DNA from: Gammaproteobacteria bacterium 39-13
Lineage (GTDB): Bacteria; Pseudomonadota; Gammaproteobacteria; Berkiellales; Berkiellaceae
DNA length: 64,000 bases
Reading direction: 5' to 3'
NCBI GenBank assembly: GCA_001898235.1
Contig: MKTN01000033.1
Coordinates: 1-64,000 of the forward strand
Position numbers and translations under genes: made by a program. How positions within the stretch are numbered: the first letter of the stretch is position 1; each line of letters opens with the position of its first letter. The notes under the pieces are model-generated. The model searched no databases. It was not told where the DNA came from and was given only the letters and a program-made list of their open reading frames with translations. Positions 54,059 to 64,000 of the stretch are shown in pieces.

Positions 54059-56449
54059 ATGGTTAGCATCGAAATTGATGGTGAGAAACTTGAAGTTCCC
54101 CAAGGCCAAATGATTATTGAGGCCGCGGACAGCGTGGGAATTGCTATCCCCCGTTTTTGCTACCATAAAAAATTATCGATTGCCGCAAATTGCCGCATGT
54201 GCTTAGTCGATGTTGAGAAAGCGCCTAAGCCTATGCCTGCCTGTGCGACTCCTGTTACAGAAGGGATGAAGGTGTTTACCAAATCCCAACGTGCAGTAGA
54301 TGCACAAAAAGCGGTAATGGAATTTTTACTCATTAACCATCCTTTAGATTGCCCTATTTGCGATCAAGGTGGGCAATGTGAACTTCAGGACGTGGCACTA
54401 GAATACGGTAAAGATTATTCACGTTTCGATGAACGTAAACGTGTTGTGAAAGATAAAAACATTGGGCCATTAATTAGCACGGATATGACCAGATGTATTC
54501 ATTGTACCCGTTGCGTACGTTTTGGCACAGAAATCGCAGGTGAGCGTGAATTAGGCGCAACCGGGCGTGGCGAATTTATGGAAATTGGCACTTATTTACA
54601 AAAGAGTGTGAATTCAGAACTCTCTGGCAATGTGATTGATTTATGCCCAGTGGGTGCGTTAACGTCAAAACCCTTTCGTTTCCAGGCGAGAGCTTGGGAA
54701 TTAAAAGCCGAACCCAGCGTTTCACCACATGATTGTGTGGGATCGCATGTATTCTTTCATACCCATCGTCAAAAAGTGATGCGTGCGCTACCTCGAACCA
54801 ATGAAACATTGAATGAAATGTGGCTGTCAGATAGAGATCGCTTCGGCTATGAAGGATTTAATCATACTGATAGATTAACCGCGCCTTGGATTAAGCGAGA
54901 TGGTAATTGGGTCGAAACGGATTGGCCTACTGCTTTAAGTGTTGCCGTAGAAAAATTACAAAAGATTGTTCAAAACGAAGGCCCAGAACAAATAGGGGCG
55001 CTGGTTTCTCCCAATGCAACGTTGGAAGAATTTTATTTATTACAAAAACTCCTGCGCACCCAAGGCTGCAACAATATCGATCATCGCTTACGCCAGGTAG
55101 ATAACAGCCATCAAGACCAATTAGGCTTGTTCCCAAGTTTAGGGATCACGTTACCAGAACTAGAACATCAAGAAATCATTGTTGTGGTGGGTAGTGATGT
55201 TAGAAAAGAACAGCCCATCATTAATCATCGCATTCGTAAAGCAACCTTGCACGGCAGCCAGGTATTTGCCATCAACCCTATTAGCGTGAGCTTTAATTTT
55301 GCCCATGCTAGCGAATTGGTCGGTGAAAAGGGCGATATGATCCAATCGTTGCAAGAAGTGTTAAAAGCGGCGATGAGTATGGCGGATAAAGAGAGCCTTG
55401 CAAAATTACCTGCTGATATTCAGCAACAGCTTTCTCATATTGCTCCTCAACATACGGCAAATGAGATGGCAACTGCGCTAATGGCTGGTAAAAAGGTAAG
55501 CATTATCCTAGGTAACTATGCTTGGAGCCACCCAGCTGCGCATCAAATTTATTGGTTAAGCCGTGCGTTAGCAACGCTAACAAAAGGATCTTGGGGCGAA
55601 ATGAGCAATGGCGCCAATAGTGCCGGTGGATGGATTGCTGGCGCAATACCGCATCGTTTGCCGTTTGGGCAAGCAGCACAAAAAACAGGTTTATCTGCGA
55701 TTCAGATGCTTGAAACGCCTCGTCAGGGGATGATTTTATTGCATTGTGAACCAGGATTAGATTGCGCAACACCAAGACTTGCACTGTCTGCTTTAGAAAA
55801 GACTCAAGCCGTGGTGGCATTGACTGCATTTGATGATCCTCAACTTCGTCAATGCGCGGATGTATTACTCCCTGTCACGCCTATTTCTGAAATGGCAGGC
55901 ACTTATATCAATGCCTTTGGTGATTGGCATCATTTTAAAGCGGCAGTGACACCGCTTGAGCAAAGCCGACCTGCTTGGAAAGTATTACGTGTCATGGCCA
56001 ATTTATGGGAAATGACGGATTTTACGTATCAGACCAACGATGAGATCATCAACGAGTTACAACGCCTTCAAACCAAAAATGAAGTGACAGATACCTTGTT
56101 ATCAAAAACGTTACCTTCATATAAGGCTGCAGCACAAGCAGAAGGCATGTTAGTGAGATTAGCCCCTACGCCACTTTACTCAGTAGATGGTGTGGCGCGA
56201 CGTTCTCATCCTTTGCAAGAGACAAAGGATGCTTCTATTGCGGTAAGATTGCATTCTTCCCAAGCTAAAGCGTTGAATTTACAGCAAGATCAAAAAGTTG
56301 TAGTGATGCAAGATGGGGTAAGTTCTGCTGCTTTACCAGTAGAGATAGATGATCATGTTCCTGTAGGAACTGCTGTGGTACCTGCAAGCACCGCGCAAAC
56401 ACAATCCTTAGGCGCGCCTTTTGGCATGATTACGTTAAAACCAGCCTGA
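54059..56449 (+). CDS. nuoG: NADH-quinone oxidoreductase subunit G
   Basis: 796 residues, 75-kDa subunit. N-terminal clusters: 2Fe-2S (CYHKK..., CRMC, ACATPV), the His-Cys3 cluster HPLDCPICDQGGQC, and 4Fe-4S CIHCTRC with a late CPVGALTSKPF. The rest is a molybdopterin-oxidoreductase-like fold without a bound cofactor, as usual. 11 bp after nuoF. Confidence 0.97.
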   Translation: MVSIEIDGEKLEVPQGQMIIEAADSVGIAIPRFCYHKKLSIAANCRMCLVDVEKAPKPMPACATPVTEGMKVFTKSQRAVDAQKAVMEFLLINHPLDCPICDQGGQCELQDVALEYGKDYSRFDERKRVVKDKNIGPLISTDMTRCIHCTRCVRFGTEIAGERELGATGRGEFMEIGTYLQKSVNSELSGNVIDLCPVGALTSKPFRFQARAWELKAEPSVSPHDCVGSHVFFHTHRQKVMRALPRTNETLNEMWLSDRDRFGYEGFNHTDRLTAPWIKRDGNWVETDWPTALSVAVEKLQKIVQNEGPEQIGALVSPNATLEEFYLLQKLLRTQGCNNIDHRLRQVDNSHQDQLGLFPSLGITLPELEHQEIIVVVGSDVRKEQPIINHRIRKATLHGSQVFAINPISVSFNFAHASELVGEKGDMIQSLQEVLKAAMSMADKESLAKLPADIQQQLSHIAPQHTANEMATALMAGKKVSIILGNYAWSHPAAHQIYWLSRALATLTKGSWGEMSNGANSAGGWIAGAIPHRLPFGQAAQKTGLSAIQMLETPRQGMILLHCEPGLDCATPRLALSALEKTQAVVALTAFDDPQLRQCADVLLPVTPISEMAGTYINAFGDWHHFKAAVTPLEQSRPAWKVLRVMANLWEMTDFTYQTNDEIINELQRLQTKNEVTDTLLSKTLPSYKAAAQAEGMLVRLAPTPLYSVDGVARRSHPLQETKDASIAVRLHSSQAKALNLQQDQKVVVMQDGVSSAALPVEIDDHVPVGTAVVPASTAQTQSLGAPFGMITLKPA

Positions 56450-56470
56450 TTTGAGTGAGGAACAGTTAAG

Positions 56471-57499
56471 GTGATAATGGAGTGGTTAACAACATTGATT
56501 ACGATAATCATCAAGAGTTTGGTGATTATATTGCCGTTAATCTTAGCCGTGGCTTATCTTACCTACGCCGAACGTAAGGTGATTGGCTATATCCAGGTGC
56601 GTATTGGCCCTAATCGGGTTGGTCCATTGGGTTTGCTACAACCGTTTGCCGATGTTTTTAAGCTACTGTTCAAAGAAATTATTTTGCCGGCAAAATCCAA
56701 TAAGTTTTTGTTTATTGTTGCGCCAATACTAGCCTTTGCCCCTTCGTTGGTCGCTTGGGCTATCATTCCTTTTAACGAGAATTGGGTTTTAGCCAATGTA
56801 AATGCGGGTCTTTTATTTCTACTTGCAATGACCTCGCTTGGCGTTTACGGCATTATCATCGCAGGATGGGCTTCTAATTCTAAGTATGCATTTTTAGGCG
56901 CATTACGCTCTGCTGCCCAGGTTGTTTCTTATGAAATTGCGATGGGATTTGCATTAGTGGGCGTATTAATGGCTGCAGGCAGCATGAATCTAAGTGAAAT
57001 TGTTCGTGCACAATCAGGTGGTTTTTTAAGCTGGTATTGGTTGCCTTTATTGCCGTTATTTATTGTTTATTGGATTTCTGCTGTCGCTGAAACCAATCGA
57101 GCGCCATTTGACGTTGCAGAAGGTGAATCTGAAATTGTCGCAGGCTTTCACGTGGAATATGCTGGCGTGAGCTTTGCTATCTTTTTCTTAGCTGAATATG
57201 CGAATATGATTTTGCTTTCTACTTTGTCTTCGCTGATGTTTTTAGGCGGATGGTTATCTCCTTTTGAAGGGATCCCTTTCATTCAAGATAAATTAAACTG
57301 GGTACCTGGTATAGTTTGGTTGGGTGCTAAGGTTTCAATTTTTCTTCTTTTATATCTTTGGTTTAGAGCCACTTTCCCACGTTATCGTTATGATCAAATC
57401 ATGCGTTTGGGCTGGAAGGTATTTATTCCAGTGACGTTTGTTTGGATAGTGGTGGAAACCATTGCAATAAAAATGCATTTAGGCCCTTGGTTCGCATAG
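56471..57499 (+). CDS. nuoH: NADH-quinone oxidoreductase subunit H
   Basis: 342 residues, about eight membrane helices, linking the quinone site to the proton-pumping arm. [21 protein letters not shown] and [25 protein letters not shown] are the family hallmarks. Starts either at GTG 56471 or ATG 56477; the latter has TAAGG 5 nt upstream, the former AGGAA 8 nt upstream. Confidence 0.97.
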   Translation: MIMEWLTTLITIIIKSLVIILPLILAVAYLTYAERKVIGYIQVRIGPNRVGPLGLLQPFADVFKLLFKEIILPAKSNKFLFIVAPILAFAPSLVAWAIIPFNENWVLANVNAGLLFLLAMTSLGVYGIIIAGWASNSKYAFLGALRSAAQVVSYEIAMGFALVGVLMAAGSMNLSEIVRAQSGGFLSWYWLPLLPLFIVYWISAVAETNRAPFDVAEGESEIVAGFHVEYAGVSFAIFFLAEYANMILLSTLSSLMFLGGWLSPFEGIPFIQDKLNWVPGIVWLGAKVSIFLLLYLWFRATFPRYRYDQIMRLGWKVFIPVTFVWIVVETIAIKMHLGPWFA

Positions 57500-57508
57500 A
57501 GAGTGAAT

Positions 57509-58003
57509 ATGGCATTACAAAAACTTGTTCACTATGTAAAAAGTTTTGCCCTCTGGGAGTTGTTGCTTGGCTTAAAACTCACGGGTAGGCATCTGTTTGC
57601 TCGTAAGATTACCGTGCAATACCCTGAAGAAGAAACACCACGTTCGGTGCGCTTTCGTGGGATCCATGCACTTCGTCGTTACCCCAATGGAGAAGAACGT
57701 TGTATCGCCTGTAAGTTATGTGAGGCAGTTTGCCCCGCTTTGGCTATTACAATTGATTCTGCGCCACGCGAGGACGGTAGTCGCAGGACAACACGGTATG
57801 AGATCGATTTGTTCAAATGTATTTATTGCGGCTTTTGTGAGGAATCTTGTCCAGTCGATTCCATTGTGGAAACTGACTTGTCAAATTACGCCTTCTTAGC
57901 GCGTGGTGAAAATATTATGGATAAAGAGAAGTTATTGGCAATTGGTGATAAGTATGAGGAGCGTATTGCGGCTTATCGAGACGAAGACGCCCAATACCGC
58001 TAG
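57509..58003 (+). CDS. nuoI: NADH-quinone oxidoreductase subunit I
   Basis: 164 residues, carrying two 4Fe-4S clusters (N6a, N6b): [16 protein letters not shown] and [19 protein letters not shown] 57509 chosen (GAGAG just upstream); GTG 57503 is an alternative giving two more residues. Confidence 0.97.
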   Translation: MALQKLVHYVKSFALWELLLGLKLTGRHLFARKITVQYPEEETPRSVRFRGIHALRRYPNGEERCIACKLCEAVCPALAITIDSAPREDGSRRTTRYEIDLFKCIYCGFCEESCPVDSIVETDLSNYAFLARGENIMDKEKLLAIGDKYEERIAAYRDEDAQYR

Positions 58004-58014
58004 AAGGCAAACGG

Positions 58015-58653
58015 ATGACAATCCAACAATTAGTATTTTACAGTTTTTCAGTATTAGCAATTTTATCGGGCATTCTTGTGGTTGCCTCAAAAAATTCGGT
58101 GCGCTCGGTGCTGTATCTTGTGTTCACCTTTTTTTGCATGGCAGGGCTTTGGATGCTAATGGAATCCGAGTTCCTTGCCATCGTGTTGGTCTTAGTTTAT
58201 GTCGGCGCAGTCATGGTGCTTTTCCTCTTTGTCGTGATGATGCTGGATATTGAAGCCCCCGCCTTACAAGGACCGCTTGTTCGACATTGGCCTATTGGTG
58301 CGTTAGTGGCTGGCTTGATGTTAGCTTTACTTGTTTTTGCTGTCGGCAAATCGCATTTTGGACTAGCAGAGGCACCTTTACCTTTACCTAAACCCAGTGA
58401 CTATAGTCACGTAAAAGTATTAGGCACACTGCTTTATTCAGATTACTTATTACCCTTTGAAGTTGCAGGAGTCATTCTATTAGTAGCGATGATAGCAGCA
58501 ATAGGGTTAACGTTCCGTGGTCCACGTAGCACCAAGACGCAAAAACCAGGCTTACAAGCCATGGTGAGAAAACAAGACAGGCTTAGCATTGTTAAAATGC
58601 AGTCCGAGCATGACGTTAGCGTCAGTGAAGGGCAAAAAGGGGAAGGACGATGA
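58015..58653 (+). CDS. nuoJ: NADH-quinone oxidoreductase subunit J
   Basis: 212 residues, five membrane helices. The conserved [17 protein letters not shown] helix, with the pi-bulge region, is intact. Longer polar C-terminus than E. coli. 4-bp overlap with nuoK. Confidence 0.96.
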   Translation: MTIQQLVFYSFSVLAILSGILVVASKNSVRSVLYLVFTFFCMAGLWMLMESEFLAIVLVLVYVGAVMVLFLFVVMMLDIEAPALQGPLVRHWPIGALVAGLMLALLVFAVGKSHFGLAEAPLPLPKPSDYSHVKVLGTLLYSDYLLPFEVAGVILLVAMIAAIGLTFRGPRSTKTQKPGLQAMVRKQDRLSIVKMQSEHDVSVSEGQKGEGR

Positions 58654-58955
58654 TAGGCTTATATGAATATCTAATTGTCGCCGCCATTTTATTTGGAATA
58701 GGGGTGGCAGGTATCTACATTAATCGGAAAAATGTCATCACTTTGTTAATGTGTATTGAATTGATCCTACTTGCAGTCAATACCAATTTTGTTGCCTTTT
58801 CGCATTTCTTGCAAAACCAAGTAGGAGAGATTTTCGTATTTTTTATTTTGACGGTAGCAGCTGCAGAATCAGCCATAGGCTTGGCTATTTTAGTCGTTGT
58901 TTTTCGTAACCGTCGTACGATCAATGTTGAAGAATTAGACTCATTGAAGGGGTAA
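58650..58955 (+). CDS. nuoK: NADH-quinone oxidoreductase subunit K
   Basis: 101 residues, three membrane helices. [18 protein letters not shown] carries the conserved membrane Glu; a second helix with [17 protein letters not shown] carries the second one. Overlaps nuoJ. Confidence 0.97.
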   Translation: MIGLYEYLIVAAILFGIGVAGIYINRKNVITLLMCIELILLAVNTNFVAFSHFLQNQVGEIFVFFILTVAAAESAIGLAILVVVFRNRRTINVEELDSLKG

Positions 58956-58958
58956 CCT

Positions 58959-60938
58959 GTGCAACCCAACGTTTTTCTCGAGTGTTTAATTGTTGTTTTG
59001 TCCCCGTTAGCAGCATCTATCATTGCAGGGTTTTTTGGCCATGTGATTGGCCGCAAGGGGAGTCACAGCATCACCATACTTGGGGTGGCCATTAGCTTTT
59101 TTGTGTCGCTGCTCATCGCCAAACAAATGCTTTGGGATCATAGTATTCCCAGCTCATTGGATATGACAGCCTATACCTGGGCCAGTATCGATAATATACG
59201 GTTCCAAGTAGGGTTTATGCTCGATCCTCTCACTGTATTGATGATGTGTGTGGTGAGCTTTGTCTCTTGGATGGTACATATTTATACCATTGGCTATATG
59301 CAGGATGATCCAGGTTATCAAAGATTCTTTAGTTATATTTCCTTGTTTACTTTCTCCATGCTGATGTTAGTGATGTCTAACAATTTCTTACAGCTATTTT
59401 TTGGCTGGGAAGCGGTAGGGGTAGTATCTTATCTTTTGATTGGTTTTTGGTTTAAACGAGAATCAGCGGTCTTTGCTAACTTAAAAGCGTTTTTAGTAAA
59501 CCGTGTTGGCGATATGGGATTTCTGCTAGGCATTGCAGCGGTATTATGGGCATTTGGCTCTTTAGATTACGCACAAGTCTTCCAGCAAACGTCCACCATG
59601 GGGCCCGCGCAGCCGATGATTGAAATTTTTAAAGGTCATCCTTGGTCTGTGTTTACAGTGATTGGGATCTTATTATTTATTGGTGCAATGGGTAAATCTG
59701 CGCAGATGCCATTGCATGTGTGGTTGCCTGATTCCATGGAAGGCCCTACACCTATTTCTGCATTAATCCATGCTGCTACGATGGTGACAGCAGGGGTATT
59801 TATGGTTGCAAGAATGTCACCTATATTTGAATATTCAGATGTAGCATTGAGCTTCGTGCTTGTGATTGGTTCTTGTACCTGCCTCTTCATGGGACTCATT
59901 GGTATTGTGCAAAATGATATTAAGCGAGTCGTCGCTTATTCCACTTTGTCACAATTAGGTTACATGGTAACGGCATTAGGCGTATCAGCTTATTCTGCTG
60001 GCATATTCCATTTGATGACGCATGCTTTCTTTAAAGCCTTACTTTTCTTAGGTGCAGGTTCCGTTATCATCGCTATGCATCATGATCAGGACATCCGTAA
60101 TATGGGTGGATTACGTAAATACATGCCCATTACCTATATTACAATGCTGATTGGTTCCTTAGCTTTAATAGGGTTCCCATTCTTTTCAGGTTTTTACTCT
60201 AAAGACACGATTATTGAAGCTGTCCATTTAAGTGAATTACCTGGCGCCGATATTGCCTATTGGGTCGTGCTTGGAAGCGTTTTTGTCACCTCGTTATACT
60301 CTTTTAGAATGTTTTTCTTGGTATTTCATACCAAAGAACGTATGGACGAAGAAACGCGTTCGCACTTACATGAGTCACCTTTTGTTGTGTGGTTGCCTCT
60401 CGTCGTTCTAGCCATTCCTTCGGTGATTGCTGGCGCATGGTTTGCGGCTCCCTTATTTAAGGGAGGGTTCTTCGGGCAATCTATTTTTGTCTTGCCTGAG
60501 CACAATGTGATGGGTGAATTAGCACAACAATATCATGGCGCCGTTGCGATGGCGTTGCATGGTTTTCAAGCGCCTCCATTTTGGTTAGCGCTCGCTGGTA
60601 TTATTGTGGCGTGGCTATTCTATGTCCAATTGCCGGTGTTATCACGTATCACGCGCAAAGTGCTTTCTCCTCTTTATTTCATATTGGATAGAAAATACGG
60701 ATTTGATGATTTTAACCAGGCTGTGATTGCTGGCGGAACTCGCGCTATGGGGTGGTTATGCTGGCAGGTGGGTGATAGAACCCTTATTGATGGATTATGT
60801 GTGAATGGCTCTGCCAAAAGCGTTGGTTATTTTTCAAAAGTTATCCGTCACCTGCAATCCGGCTATGTCTATCACTATGCTTTTGCCATGATTACAGGGC
60901 TCATTGGTCTATTATTGTGGCTCATGCTGCGCGGTTAG
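58959..60938 (+). CDS. nuoL: NADH-quinone oxidoreductase subunit L
   Basis: 659 residues, antiporter-like proton channel with the long lateral helix at its C-terminus. FFGWEAVGVVSYLLIGFW (proton-path Glu) and HVWLPDSMEGPTPISALIHAATMVTAG are diagnostic. Start GTG at 58959, three bases after nuoK. Confidence 0.98.
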   Translation: MQPNVFLECLIVVLSPLAASIIAGFFGHVIGRKGSHSITILGVAISFFVSLLIAKQMLWDHSIPSSLDMTAYTWASIDNIRFQVGFMLDPLTVLMMCVVSFVSWMVHIYTIGYMQDDPGYQRFFSYISLFTFSMLMLVMSNNFLQLFFGWEAVGVVSYLLIGFWFKRESAVFANLKAFLVNRVGDMGFLLGIAAVLWAFGSLDYAQVFQQTSTMGPAQPMIEIFKGHPWSVFTVIGILLFIGAMGKSAQMPLHVWLPDSMEGPTPISALIHAATMVTAGVFMVARMSPIFEYSDVALSFVLVIGSCTCLFMGLIGIVQNDIKRVVAYSTLSQLGYMVTALGVSAYSAGIFHLMTHAFFKALLFLGAGSVIIAMHHDQDIRNMGGLRKYMPITYITMLIGSLALIGFPFFSGFYSKDTIIEAVHLSELPGADIAYWVVLGSVFVTSLYSFRMFFLVFHTKERMDEETRSHLHESPFVVWLPLVVLAIPSVIAGAWFAAPLFKGGFFGQSIFVLPEHNVMGELAQQYHGAVAMALHGFQAPPFWLALAGIIVAWLFYVQLPVLSRITRKVLSPLYFILDRKYGFDDFNQAVIAGGTRAMGWLCWQVGDRTLIDGLCVNGSAKSVGYFSKVIRHLQSGYVYHYAFAMITGLIGLLLWLMLRG

Positions 60939-60948
60939 GGAGCTAATA

Positions 60949-62481
60949 ATGCAATTTGGATTTCCATTATTAAGTGCTTTGGTTTGGTTCCCTATTGTGG
61001 GCGCTATACTGATATTTTTGCTCGGCGGCGATAAGCAGCCAGACAGAGCAAGGTGGTTAGGTTTATTTATTTCATTGCTATGCCTTGGGCTATGTGTCCC
61101 CTTGTGGCAGCATTTTGATATACAGGCAACGCAGTACCAATTTGTTGAACAACATCCCTGGTTCCCTGCTTTAGATATCCATTACTCCTTAGGCGTTGAT
61201 GGATTTGCGATGCCTTTAATTTTACTGACCTGTATGTTTACGCCGTTGGTGATTATTTCTGCTTGGCAGGTTATTCAACAACGTGTTGCGCATTACATGG
61301 CTGCGTTCCTCATTATGCAAGGTCTCATGTGTGGTGTTTTTGCTGCCATGGATGCCATTTTATTTTATGTATTTTGGGAAGCGATGTTGGTCCCGATGTT
61401 TTTGATTATTGGGATATGGGGTGGACCTAACCGTATCTACGCGACGGTGAAATTTTTCTTATATACATTTTTGGGTTCAGTCTTTTTATTAGTCTCTCTC
61501 ATTTATCTGCATTTGCAAGCTAAAGCAGGTGGATTAGACAATACCTTTGCCATTTTATCTTTCCATCAATTGCCGATATCGCTTGTCGCACAAAAATGGA
61601 TCTTGGTGGCATTCTTATTAGCTTTTGCAGTTAAAATTCCCATGGTTCCAGTGCATACCTGGTTGCCAGATGCGCACGTGGAAGCGCCCACAGGCGGATC
61701 AGTTGTACTTGCTGCCATTTTATTAAAAATGGGTGCTTATGGCTTTTTACGGTTTATTTTGCCTATCGTGCCAGACGCTAGTCGAGAGTGGCAGTGGATT
61801 ATTATAGGTGCTTCTTTAGTTGCAGTGGTTTACATCGGTTTGATAGCCATTGTGCAAAAAGATATGAAAAAGCTGATTGCTTATTCTTCTATTGCTCATA
61901 TGGGATTTGTCACCTTAGGTATTTTTATTGCATTTACCTTGATAAATTTTGATGCCCCACAAGCAGCAGCAATGGGAATAGAAGGCGCTTATGTGCAAAT
62001 GATATCGCATGGATTTATTTCTGGCGCATTGTTCCTTTGTGTAGGGGTGCTTTACGACAGAGTCCATTCTCGAGAAATTGCAGATTACGGCGGGGTGGTT
62101 AACACCATGCCCATTTTTGCCAGTTTCTTTGTGTTTTTTGCTTTTGCAAATGCAGGGCTTCCAGGCACATCTGGGTTTGTTGGAGAATTTTTAGTTATTC
62201 TCTCTGCTTTTCAAGCCAATCCGCTTTTTGCTTTCTTTGCAAGCTTAACGTTGATATTGGGTGCCGCTTATACGCTATGGATGATAAAGCGCGTTGTCTT
62301 TGGTGACGTCGCTAATAGCGAAGTGGCTGCACTCAAAGATGTGAGTGCACGAGAGATAACTTTCTTAGCCGTATTGGCTGCTTTAGTTTTATTGTTTGGA
62401 GTATGGCCTGCTCCTCTTGTGGATGTTGCGCATACTTCAGTGACTGAGTTGTTACAGCATATCGGGCAACCAAAATATTAA
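60949..62481 (+). CDS. nuoM: NADH-quinone oxidoreductase subunit M
   Basis: 510 residues, second antiporter-like subunit. FYVFWEAMLVPMFLIIGIWGG and HTWLPDAHVEAPTGGSVVLAAILLKMG are present. ATG 60949 chosen because AGGGAG lies 7 nt upstream; the frame extends back into nuoL with an unlikely Cys-rich stretch. Confidence 0.97.
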   Translation: MQFGFPLLSALVWFPIVGAILIFLLGGDKQPDRARWLGLFISLLCLGLCVPLWQHFDIQATQYQFVEQHPWFPALDIHYSLGVDGFAMPLILLTCMFTPLVIISAWQVIQQRVAHYMAAFLIMQGLMCGVFAAMDAILFYVFWEAMLVPMFLIIGIWGGPNRIYATVKFFLYTFLGSVFLLVSLIYLHLQAKAGGLDNTFAILSFHQLPISLVAQKWILVAFLLAFAVKIPMVPVHTWLPDAHVEAPTGGSVVLAAILLKMGAYGFLRFILPIVPDASREWQWIIIGASLVAVVYIGLIAIVQKDMKKLIAYSSIAHMGFVTLGIFIAFTLINFDAPQAAAMGIEGAYVQMISHGFISGALFLCVGVLYDRVHSREIADYGGVVNTMPIFASFFVFFAFANAGLPGTSGFVGEFLVILSAFQANPLFAFFASLTLILGAAYTLWMIKRVVFGDVANSEVAALKDVSAREITFLAVLAALVLLFGVWPAPLVDVAHTSVTELLQHIGQPKY

Positions 62482-62492
62482 AGGGTAACGTG

Positions 62493-63929
62493 ATGCAAGA
62501 CTTATTAGTCGTCATGCCAGAGATTGTACTTTTAACCATGGCATGCTTATGTTTGGTGTCAGATCTTTTCCTTACTGAAAAGAATCGATATATCACTTAT
62601 TTGTTGAGCCAAGCTTCTTTGATATTTGCGGCGATCTGCTGTCTTTATTTCCCCAAACCTTGGGGAGAAAGTGCTTTTTCCGGTCAATTTATTGCTGATC
62701 CCATGGCACAAGTCTTAAAGGTGATTATTTTAACCCTCATGTTTTTTGTGCTGCTTTACTCTCGCACTTATGTTCGTGAACGGAAAATAGCGTTTGGGGA
62801 GTTTCATATACTCGCCTTATTTTCTACCTTAGGCATGATGTTTTTAGTATCGGCTAAAAGCTTACTCTTGATTTATTTAGGGTTGGAGTTACTGACGTTA
62901 CCATTGTATGCACTGGTAGCGTTGCAAAAAGATTCACCTACCTCCTCTGAAGCAGGAATTAAATATTTTATTATGGGGGCTTTAGCTTCAGGAATGTTGT
63001 TATATGGGATCTCATTACTTTATGGGGTATCTGGCAGCATTTCGCTTGAAGAGGTATCAACCTTTGTTAAAACGGCACAAGGCGGTTCTTTAACCGTGTC
63101 TTTATTTGGTTTAGTGTTCATTGTTGTTGGGATCTGCTTTAAATTGGGTGCAGTTCCCTTCCATATGTGGATCCCAGATATCTATCAAGGTGCGCCAACC
63201 AACGTGACATTGTTGATTGGTACTACGCCTAAGATCGCGGCTTTTGGGATGGTCTACCGTTTAATGCATGATACATTGGGGGCATTTGCCTTCGAGTGGA
63301 GTCAATTTTTCATGGCAATTGCTATTTTGTCGATAGCATTGGGTAATATTGCGGCAATTGTTCAAACAAATCTTAAGCGGCTATTGGCCTATTCTACGAT
63401 TGCACACGTAGGCTTTTTATTCTTAGCATTATTGGTGGCGCCACAAATCGGATATGGCGCGGCGATGTACTACATTGTCGTTTATGCGCTGGTCGCAGCT
63501 TGTGCGTTTGGTATTATTTTGCTGTTAAGCCATCAAGGGATTGAAGCGGATAAATTAAGTGATTTGAAGGGCCTTGCTACTCGCAGCCCATTTCTTGCAT
63601 TTTTAATGCTATTGGTTGCTTTCTCTTTAGCGGGTGTACCTCCTACCGTCGGTTTTTACGCAAAATTTGTTGTATTAAGCGCACTTGTAGATGCAGGATT
63701 AACATGGCTTGCAGCTTTTGTGCTGATATTTTCCGTGATTGGCGCGTTTTATTATTTGAAGATTGTACGAGCAATGTACTTTGATGCGCCTGAAGTTCCT
63801 TATGCTGTTGGTGGAACTGCTGATATGAGAATTGCTTTATCCGTCAACGGATTAGCCATTTTAGGGCTAGGTATGTATCCTGCGCCGTTATATAACCTAT
63901 GTCAGCAAGTCTTAGGCAGCATGCTATAG
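62493..63929 (+). CDS. nuoN: NADH-quinone oxidoreductase subunit N
   Basis: 478 residues, third antiporter-like subunit. LGLELLTLPLYALVAL and FHMWIPDIYQGAPTNVTLLIGTTPK are the family marks. Start ATG 62493 has AAGGG 7 nt upstream; GTG 62490 adds one residue. Last gene of the complex I operon. Confidence 0.97.
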   Translation: MQDLLVVMPEIVLLTMACLCLVSDLFLTEKNRYITYLLSQASLIFAAICCLYFPKPWGESAFSGQFIADPMAQVLKVIILTLMFFVLLYSRTYVRERKIAFGEFHILALFSTLGMMFLVSAKSLLLIYLGLELLTLPLYALVALQKDSPTSSEAGIKYFIMGALASGMLLYGISLLYGVSGSISLEEVSTFVKTAQGGSLTVSLFGLVFIVVGICFKLGAVPFHMWIPDIYQGAPTNVTLLIGTTPKIAAFGMVYRLMHDTLGAFAFEWSQFFMAIAILSIALGNIAAIVQTNLKRLLAYSTIAHVGFLFLALLVAPQIGYGAAMYYIVVYALVAACAFGIILLLSHQGIEADKLSDLKGLATRSPFLAFLMLLVAFSLAGVPPTVGFYAKFVVLSALVDAGLTWLAAFVLIFSVIGAFYYLKIVRAMYFDAPEVPYAVGGTADMRIALSVNGLAILGLGMYPAPLYNLCQQVLGSML

Positions 63930-63930
63930 T

Positions 63931-63999
63931 CTACGCAGCAGGATTTTTAGCTTTATTGGCTGGTTTTTTCGCAACAGTCATGTATTCTTCGCCCGCCTT
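63931..63999 (-). CDS. 3' end of a minus-strand gene (cut by window)
   Basis: A minus-strand frame is open from the right edge to a TAG at 63931-63933, one base beyond the nuoN stop. The 22 visible residues (ending TVAKKPANKAKNPAA) are Lys/Ala-rich, as in histone-like or phasin-like tails. Too little is visible to name it. Confidence 0.35.
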   Translation of the reverse strand, partial: KAGEEYMTVAKKPANKAKNPAA

Positions 64000-64000
64000 C

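Overview
The window is a chromosomal segment of a gammaproteobacterium, most likely of the order Legionellales and an obligate or facultative intracellular species. This rests on three things. The housekeeping gene order (nadK/recN, hrcA-grpE-dnaK-dnaJ-dapB, carA-carB-greA, yhbY/rlmE-ftsH-folP-glmM, tpiA-secG-tRNA-Leu-nuoA..N) is of the Legionella/Coxiella type. There is a Legionella-type major outer membrane protein. There are also several eukaryote-like proteins (F-box, ankyrin, nuclear-localisation-like basic stretches). F-box proteins with SV40-like basic motifs would suit an intranuclear symbiont such as Candidatus Berkiella, but that genus assignment is inference.

Layout. 1-7.2 kb is accessory: the end of an F-box/ankyrin-family protein, an ankyrin protein, a small heat shock protein, an erythromycin-esterase-like protein, a small hypothetical, a decayed gene and a complete F-box/ankyrin-like protein. 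7.4-9.5 kb holds the trans-translation block: tmRNA with its promoter and terminator, smpB, ratA, rnfH and bamE. 9.5-10.9 kb is a small unknown gene bracketed by two different short tandem-repeat arrays sharing a GGACAYCC motif in opposite orientations. 10.9-20.6 kb is core: fur with a Fur box, recN, nadK, hrcA, grpE, dnaK with a sigma-32 promoter, dnaJ, an unusual cloverleaf-like intergenic repeat, dapB and a YjbQ-family gene.

20.7-26.7 kb is a three-gene insertion of probable host-interaction proteins: a RAP-domain coiled-coil protein, an ankyrin-like protein and a glycine-zipper membrane protein. 26.8-37.2 kb returns to core metabolism and information processing (carAB, greA, yhbY, rlmE, ftsH, folP, glmM). 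37.3-47.7 kb is the second and most interesting accessory block. It has three paralogous F-box proteins built on a 29-residue helical repeat that I do not recognise, a 661-residue P-loop protein with basic tails, a small membrane-associated hypothetical, a CapK/PaaK-type adenylate-forming enzyme and a MOMP-like porin.

47.9-63.9 kb is core again: tpiA, secG, tRNA-Leu(GAG) and the complete 14-gene respiratory complex I operon, with nuoC and nuoD separate. The final bases carry the 3' end of a minus-strand gene cut by the window.

How the parts relate. Core genes lie in long same-strand, often translationally coupled runs. The accessory blocks interrupt these runs at operon boundaries, are AT-rich, have long intergenic gaps and carry eukaryote-like modules. 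The best candidate for something undescribed is the F-box plus 29-residue-repeat family (37.4-42.0 kb), read here as putative nuclear-directed SCF-type substrate adaptors.
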